Shown piece after piece: positions 35,324-40,716 of a stretch of 40,716 nucleotides of DNA. This DNA is from an uncultured Acetatifactor sp. (lineage in GTDB: Bacteria; Bacillota; Clostridia; Lachnospirales; Lachnospiraceae). A program made the position numbers and the translations under genes. The stretch is taken from the NCBI GenBank assembly GCA_947584035.1, contig CANPWJ010000003.1, positions 1-40,716 of the forward strand, read 5' to 3'. The stretch's first letter is position 1, and every line of letters starts with the position of its first letter. Under the pieces are notes generated by a model. That model searched no databases. It worked only from the letters and a program-made list of their open reading frames with translations, and was not told the origin of the DNA.

Positions 35324-36688
35324 ATGGTCTTTAGCAGTACGATCTTTTTGTTTCGGTTTCTGCCCTTTTTTCTGATCGGTTATTTTGTGGTTCCCCAGAG
35401 GATGAAGAACGTCATCCTCTTTTTGGGGAGCCTGCTTTTTTATGCCTGGGGAGAGCCGGTCTACGTGGTTCTGATGTTGTTTTCCACCGTGGCGGATTAT
35501 TGCCTGGGGCTTTTGATCGCCGCAAACCGCGGCAGGGCCGTCGCCAAGGTGTTTTTGGGGACGTCCATCCTGATCAATCTCTCGCTGCTGTGCGTGTTTA
35601 AATATCTGGAATTTCTGCCGCTTCCCATCGGCATTTCGTTCTATACGTTCCAGACCATGTCCTATACCATCGACGTCTATCGGAAGGAAACCAAGGTACA
35701 ACGGAATATCCTGGATTTTGGGGTTTATGTGGCGATGTTCCCGCAGCTGATTGCCGGCCCCATCGTGAAGTACAAGCAGGTGGAGAGGGAGCTTCACAGA
35801 CGGCCGGTGGAGCTGGAGCGGATCAGTTATGGAGCGCAGCGCTTTGTGGTCGGCCTGGCGAAAAAGGTACTGATCGCCAACAACATCGGGGAGCTGTGGA
35901 GCGTTATTTCCGCCGGAAACTATGAAAGCCTGAGCGTGCTCACCGCCTGGCTGGGAATGATCGCGTTTGCGTTTCAGATCTATTTTGATTTTTCCGGTTA
36001 TTCCGACATGGCCATCGGGCTGGGTGCGATCCTGGGCTTTCATCTGCCGGAAAACTTCCGGTATCCGTATATTGCCGCCTCGATCACGGAATTTTGGAGG
36101 AGATGGCACATTTCGCTGGGAAGCTGGTTTCGGGAGTATGTGTATATTCCGCTGGGGGGCAATCGGAAGGGACTGAAGATCCAGATCGTCAATATCCTGA
36201 TTGTATGGATGCTCACCGGGATCTGGCATGGGGCCGGACTGAACTTCCTCTTCTGGGGGCTTTGGTTCGCGGTGTTCCTCATTCTGGAAAAGGTCGGGTT
36301 CGGCAGGGTGCTGAAAGCGGCGCCCCCGCTGTTTGGCAGACTGTACACCTGGCTGGTGGTGCTGTTGGGCTGGGTCTGCTTTTCCCTGGAGACGCCCCAG
36401 GCGATCTTTTCGTATCTGGGGGCGATGTTTGGGGTCAACGGCACCGGTATCGTGGACCGTCAGGGGCTGTATCTGGGAAGCGAGTACTTTGTCCTGCTGC
36501 TGATTGCGGCGGTGGCCTCCACCCCTTTTGTCATGGGGCTCGTGCGGAAGCTGCGGGACGATCGGACCGGCTGGAGCCTGGCGCTTTACCGCGTGGGGGA
36601 GAAGCTGATCCCGACGGTTCTGCTGCTGGTATCCGTGGCTTATGTGGTTGCGGCTTCTTACAATCCGTTCCTATATTTTAGGTTCTGA
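35324..36688 (+). CDS. MBOAT family O-acyltransferase (AlgI-like)
   Basis: FLFRFLPFFLIGYFVVP, ISFYTFQTMSYTIDVYR, FWRRWHISLGSWFREYVYIPLGGNRKG. Confidence 0.95.
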   Translation: MVFSSTIFLFRFLPFFLIGYFVVPQRMKNVILFLGSLLFYAWGEPVYVVLMLFSTVADYCLGLLIAANRGRAVAKVFLGTSILINLSLLCVFKYLEFLPLPIGISFYTFQTMSYTIDVYRKETKVQRNILDFGVYVAMFPQLIAGPIVKYKQVERELHRRPVELERISYGAQRFVVGLAKKVLIANNIGELWSVISAGNYESLSVLTAWLGMIAFAFQIYFDFSGYSDMAIGLGAILGFHLPENFRYPYIAASITEFWRRWHISLGSWFREYVYIPLGGNRKGLKIQIVNILIVWMLTGIWHGAGLNFLFWGLWFAVFLILEKVGFGRVLKAAPPLFGRLYTWLVVLLGWVCFSLETPQAIFSYLGAMFGVNGTGIVDRQGLYLGSEYFVLLLIAAVASTPFVMGLVRKLRDDRTGWSLALYRVGEKLIPTVLLLVSVAYVVAASYNPFLYFRF

Positions 36689-36703
36689 CGGGAGGCGGGA
36701 GCG

Positions 36704-37816
36704 ATGAGTGAAAAGAAAAACGCGATCTTTACGATCTGTCTGCTGGCGGCTATTTTGCTGCTCTTTACCGCGGCGGATCTTGTCAATAAAGAACGGGTCT
36801 ATTCGGAGACGGAAAACCGTCTGCTGGCGAAAAAGCCGGAGTTTAGCAGGGAAAGCCTGTTGAGTGGCGAATTTGGCGAACAATACGAGACCTATGTGTC
36901 CGATCAGTTCATTAGCCGTGACAAGTGGGTGGAGATCAAGACCAGAACGGACATCCTGCTGCAGAAAAAGGATATCAACGGCGTCTACCTGGGGGCGGAC
37001 GATTATCTGATCGAACAGCATCTGCCGGAAAACTATACGGAACAGGCGGAACAGGAAAAGACAGAGGCCCTGAAGCGTCTGGTGGACGAGTGGGACGCAC
37101 AGGTCATGCTGGTGCCTACCGCTGACAATATCCTGACGGACAAACTGCCGGCCTATGCGGAATATTATGACGAGACGAGGCTGCTGGAGCGCGTCCGGGA
37201 GAGCGTGGGAGAGGATCACTATATCGATGTATACCAGGCGCTTTGGGAGCATCGGGAGGAGGAGCTCTACTATCGCACCGATCATCATTGGACCACGCTG
37301 GGAGCTTACTACGGCTATAAGGCATGGCAGGAGGAGACCGGGCAGATCGTCCGCGATTACGATCTGCAAAAGATGACGACGGTGTCCGATGATTTTCAGG
37401 GAACGCTCCATGCCCGGGTGCCGGTGGTGGACACCCGGGATGAGATCCGCGTCCTTCCCATGGCGGCGGGCAGGATCCAGGTGACCTACGACGGACAGAC
37501 CAAGCGGGATACCCTGTTTGAGGAAAAATACCTGTCCACCAAGAATCAATACGGCTATTTTCTGGATGACAACCATGGGGTCACGGAGATCCGTACCAGT
37601 TACTTTTGGGGAGGGACGCTTCTTGTGATCAAGGATTCCTATGCCAACAGCCTGATCCCGCTGCTGGTGCCCCACTACAGCAAGATCTACGTGGTGGATC
37701 CCAGGTACTACAGGGGGTCTCTCCCGGCGCTGCTGGAGAGCCTGGAGCCAGAGCAGGGGATGGATGTGCTGGTGCTCTATAACTGCATACATTTTTTGGA
37801 GGAATTTCGATACTGA
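36704..37816 (+). CDS. DHHW family protein (AlgJ/AlgX-like)
   Basis: ENRLLAKKPEFS, YYRTDHHWTTLGAYYGYKAW, VIKDSYANSLIPLL. Confidence 0.9.
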   Translation: MSEKKNAIFTICLLAAILLLFTAADLVNKERVYSETENRLLAKKPEFSRESLLSGEFGEQYETYVSDQFISRDKWVEIKTRTDILLQKKDINGVYLGADDYLIEQHLPENYTEQAEQEKTEALKRLVDEWDAQVMLVPTADNILTDKLPAYAEYYDETRLLERVRESVGEDHYIDVYQALWEHREEELYYRTDHHWTTLGAYYGYKAWQEETGQIVRDYDLQKMTTVSDDFQGTLHARVPVVDTRDEIRVLPMAAGRIQVTYDGQTKRDTLFEEKYLSTKNQYGYFLDDNHGVTEIRTSYFWGGTLLVIKDSYANSLIPLLVPHYSKIYVVDPRYYRGSLPALLESLEPEQGMDVLVLYNCIHFLEEFRY

Positions 37817-37882
37817 CAGGGAAGGGCAGCCTGAGAAGGGCCCCCGGACCTGTGCAGGGACGCGGAGAAGGCGGAGGACGAG

Positions 37883-38743
37883 ATGGCGGAGCTTGGGAAC
37901 CCACAGAACACCATAGCGATACTGCAGAAATATCAGTTTCATTTTCAAAAAAAGTTCGGACAGAATTTTCTCATCGACCCTTCCGTGCTGGAGCGGATCG
38001 TGGATGCGGCGCAGATCACCGGGGAGGACTGTGTGCTGGAGATCGGCCCGGGGATCGGCACGATGACCCAGTATCTGGCGGAACGCGCCGGGAAGGTGAT
38101 CGCGGTGGAGATCGACCGGGCGCTGATGCCGGTTTTGGAGGATACCCTGTCCGCCTACGACAATGTGACGATCCTGCAGGCGGATATCCTGAAGGTGGAT
38201 ATTGCGAAACTGTCGGAGGAGCAAAACGGAGGAAGGCCGTTCAAGGTCGTGGCCAACCTGCCCTATTATATTACGACCCCCATCCTGATGAATCTGTTGG
38301 AGCACCGCGCCCCGGTACAGAGCATCACCGTTATGGTGCAGAAGGAGGTGGCGGAGCGGATGCAGACGGGGCCCGGTACGAAGGACTACGGCGCGCTCTC
38401 CCTGGCGGTACAGTACTATGCGCTGCCCGAGATCGTGGCCAATGTGCCGCCCAACTGTTTTATCCCGCGTCCCAGTGTGGGAAGCGCGGTCATCCGCCTG
38501 ACCTGTTACGGAGAGCCGCCGGTGGAGGTTCGGGACGAGCGAAGGATGTTTGCCCTGATCCGGGCTTCCTTTAACCAGAGGCGAAAGACCCTGGCCAATG
38601 GTCTGAGCAACGCGGCGGGCCTGGGGATTACCCGGGAACAGGTGACGCTGGCGTTGGAACAGATGGGGCTTCCCGCCACGGTGCGCGGAGAGACCCTGAC
38701 GCTGGAACAGTTTGCCAAGCTGAGTAATTTGTTGGAAAAATGA
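37883..38743 (+). CDS. rsmA: 16S rRNA (adenine1518-N6/adenine1519-N6)-dimethyltransferase
   Basis: KKFGQNFLID, VLEIGPGIGTMTQYLAE, VANLPYYITTPI, ASFNQRRKTLANGL. Confidence 0.96.
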   Translation: MAELGNPQNTIAILQKYQFHFQKKFGQNFLIDPSVLERIVDAAQITGEDCVLEIGPGIGTMTQYLAERAGKVIAVEIDRALMPVLEDTLSAYDNVTILQADILKVDIAKLSEEQNGGRPFKVVANLPYYITTPILMNLLEHRAPVQSITVMVQKEVAERMQTGPGTKDYGALSLAVQYYALPEIVANVPPNCFIPRPSVGSAVIRLTCYGEPPVEVRDERRMFALIRASFNQRRKTLANGLSNAAGLGITREQVTLALEQMGLPATVRGETLTLEQFAKLSNLLEK

Positions 38744-38859
38744 TACAAAAAAAACACATTTTTTTGGGCGTTTATTTTTGACATATGTATGCGTATTATG
38801 ATAAACTAAATTGTAATAGTGGATCATCTGACGAATGATTAGCAAAGGAAGCGGATACA

Positions 38860-40716
38860 TTGGATAAATTTGAATATAAAGTGAGAGCGGATGAGATCAA
38901 GGAGCTGATTGCCCAGGGCGAGTATGCGCAGGCGGCGGAGATCGCGGACACCATCGACTGGCGCCGGGTGAAGAGCGTGATGATGCTCTGCACGATCAGC
39001 GATCTCTACAAGATCAACCGGAGATACGAGGATGCCAGAGATATGCTTTTGCTGGCGTATGAGCGCAGACCGGGCGGCCGGACCATCTGCTATTCCCTGT
39101 GCGAGCTGTCCATAAAGACGGAAGAATTTGTACAGGCGGTTGAATATTACAAGGAATTTGTGCAGGTAGCGCCCAAGGATCCGGGCCGTTATATCCTGCA
39201 GTATAAGCTGTACGAGGCGCAGGATGTGAGCCTGGAGGAACGGATCGCCGTCCTGGAGGAGCTTAAAAAGCGCGACTACCGCGAAAAATGGGCCTATGAG
39301 CTGGCGTATCTGTATCATCGGGTGGGTTTGGCGACCCGGTGTGTGGAGGAGTGCGACGAGCTGATCCTATGGTTTGGCGAGGGCAAGTACGTGGTAAAAG
39401 CCATGGAATTAAAGATGCTTCATCAGCCCCTGACGCCCAGCCAGCAGGAACAGTACGACCATCGTTTCGATCCGGCTCCCAGAGCGGAGGAATTGGAAGC
39501 GCCCGCGGAGGAACCGGGAGCGGTTTCGGAACCGATCGTGGAGGAGCAGCCGGAAGGATATCCCGCGTCGGAGGAACCGCAGGAATACTATGGGGAGGAA
39601 GCGGTACAGCCGGAGGAGTCGGAATATTATGGAGCCCCCGTGGAGACGGAAGAGATCCTGCCGGACGTGGAGGAGGGGGATCCCAGGGTATACGATCCCG
39701 TGACGCCTCCCGCGGAGGAGGAAGAGCTGGATTTCCATGTGAAAACCATCGACATGGGCCAGTACAATACCCTGAATCTTCAGGCGGAGCTGGCCGCGGG
39801 ACTGAAAGAGGTGCTGGGTGACGAGCACAAGACGGCCATCACCAGGGCTATCGTGGCGCCCATGATGGAGACGGACACGGAGTCTTTGGATGATCCTCAG
39901 ATTGAGGAAGTGGACGAGGAGGATCTGGTTCCCGAGGAGGAGCCGGAGCAGATAGAGGGTTCGGAGGTTTTTTTTGGCGAGACCGGCGAGATCAATGCGC
40001 TGGCCGATCAGATGCTGGAGAGAGAGGTCGTCCCGAAGGAGAAAACGCAGGCCGGGCCTTCCGGCAGAGAGGGATCGGACAGGGCGTCCGGAGAGACAGC
40101 CGGCCAGCCGGCGGAGGATGTTACCGCGGAGACGGTCATGCGGGAATTGCGGCAGGAGACGCTCCGTGGGCAGGAGCCCCGGGCGGAAGAAGCCGCGCCG
40201 GAGGATCCGCACAGAGCGGCCATGGAGGAAGCCCTTCGACTGGCGATGAACGCGGAACCGCCCAGAGAGCTGGCAGGAGTGTTGTCACAGGAGTCGGACG
40301 GTCAGATCCGTCTGGTGATGCCGGATGATACCGACGTGGAGAAACAGATCACCGGGCAGATGAATATACAGGATATCCTGGCAGAGTGGGAAAACCGGAA
40401 GAAGGCCAGTGAGGAGAGGCGCCGGGAGGAAGTCCGCAGACGCGTCATCGAACAGACCGGAGAGATGTTCACGGAGTTCGAGGCGTCCGTCAAGGACGGA
40501 CTTTTAGAGCAGCTGGAGAGCGCGGCGGCCGCGGAACAGGCGGGGAACGCTTTGGCCGGAGAGGCGCCGGAAGAAGCCGAGGAACCGGAAGAAGCGCTGT
40601 CAGCGGAGGATGCGGCGGGCCCGGAAACGTTGGAAGAAGCAGACGAGATCGAAGAAATAGAAGAAATCGAGGAGCTTTCGGAAGCGGAGAGCTTCCCGGA
40701 GGAAGAGGAGCTTTGG
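38860..40716 (+). CDS. Acidic TPR-like protein, TTG start, 3' end outside window
   Basis: 619 codons without a stop (MDKFEYKVRADEIKELIAQGEYAQAAEIADTIDWRRVKSVMMLCTISDLYKINRRYEDARDMLLLAYERRPG...); absent from ORF track. Confidence 0.85.
   Translation, partial: MDKFEYKVRADEIKELIAQGEYAQAAEIADTIDWRRVKSVMMLCTISDLYKINRRYEDARDMLLLAYERRPGGRTICYSLCELSIKTEEFVQAVEYYKEFVQVAPKDPGRYILQYKLYEAQDVSLEERIAVLEELKKRDYREKWAYELAYLYHRVGLATRCVEECDELILWFGEGKYVVKAMELKMLHQPLTPSQQEQYDHRFDPAPRAEELEAPAEEPGAVSEPIVEEQPEGYPASEEPQEYYGEEAVQPEESEYYGAPVETEEILPDVEEGDPRVYDPVTPPAEEEELDFHVKTIDMGQYNTLNLQAELAAGLKEVLGDEHKTAITRAIVAPMMETDTESLDDPQIEEVDEEDLVPEEEPEQIEGSEVFFGETGEINALADQMLEREVVPKEKTQAGPSGREGSDRASGETAGQPAEDVTAETVMRELRQETLRGQEPRAEEAAPEDPHRAAMEEALRLAMNAEPPRELAGVLSQESDGQIRLVMPDDTDVEKQITGQMNIQDILAEWENRKKASEERRREEVRRRVIEQTGEMFTEFEASVKDGLLEQLESAAAAEQAGNALAGEAPEEAEEPEEALSAEDAAGPETLEEADEIEEIEEIEELSEAESFPEEEELW

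Noticed and set aside
36671-38860. 729-aa minus-strand ORF opposite DHHW and rsmA
   Set aside because: Antisense to two well supported genes; composition is shadow-like.
39339-39821. 160-aa plus-strand Gly/Arg-rich ORF and the 39409-40212 minus ORF
   Set aside because: Both lie inside the TTG-started TPR-like frame, which has the coherent protein-like sequence.
1-40716. CRISPR array, tRNA or rRNA genes
   Set aside because: Looked for regular repeats and cloverleaf or rRNA signatures by eye; none recognised.

Overview
Bacillota (Lachnospiraceae-like) chromosomal window, read by eye. No rRNA, tRNA or CRISPR array was recognised. (1) 1-5.3 kb is a decayed mobile region: serine recombinase C-terminus at the left edge, HD-domain protein, small unknown genes, metallophosphatase, HTH protein, a KilA-N gene broken by an internal deletion, a recombinase N-terminal stub, dcd, and a gene fragment. 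(2) 5.3-14.2 kb is a fructan/sucrose utilisation locus: LacI regulator, DUF624 protein, two CUT1 permeases, binding lipoprotein, GH32, fructokinase. (3) 14.2-16.5 kb is a small accessory island (MNT/HEPN pair, HNH protein) next to a LacI C-terminal scar. (4) 16.5-21.5 kb holds GH29 fucosidase, an XRE membrane regulator, a lipoprotein and a shortened GH2-like protein. (5) 21.5-26.3 kb is a polyamine operon (speD, speA-like, speE, carboxynorspermidine synthase-like) behind a long structured leader ending in a terminator. (6) 26.3-40.7 kb holds a secreted protein, membrane glycosyltransferase, DUF2975/XRE operon, DUF4153/4173 protein, DHH phosphoesterase, a DUF4358/MBOAT/DHHW cassette, rsmA, and a TTG-started acidic TPR-like ORF that runs off the window and is missing from the supplied ORF track. 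Strongest candidates for something undescribed: a repeated hairpin-plus-promoter module placed upstream of two unrelated accessory gene sets (3317-3422 and 14239-14340), the speD leader RNA, and two perfect TCGAATTCGA-cored palindromes at the KilA-N gene.
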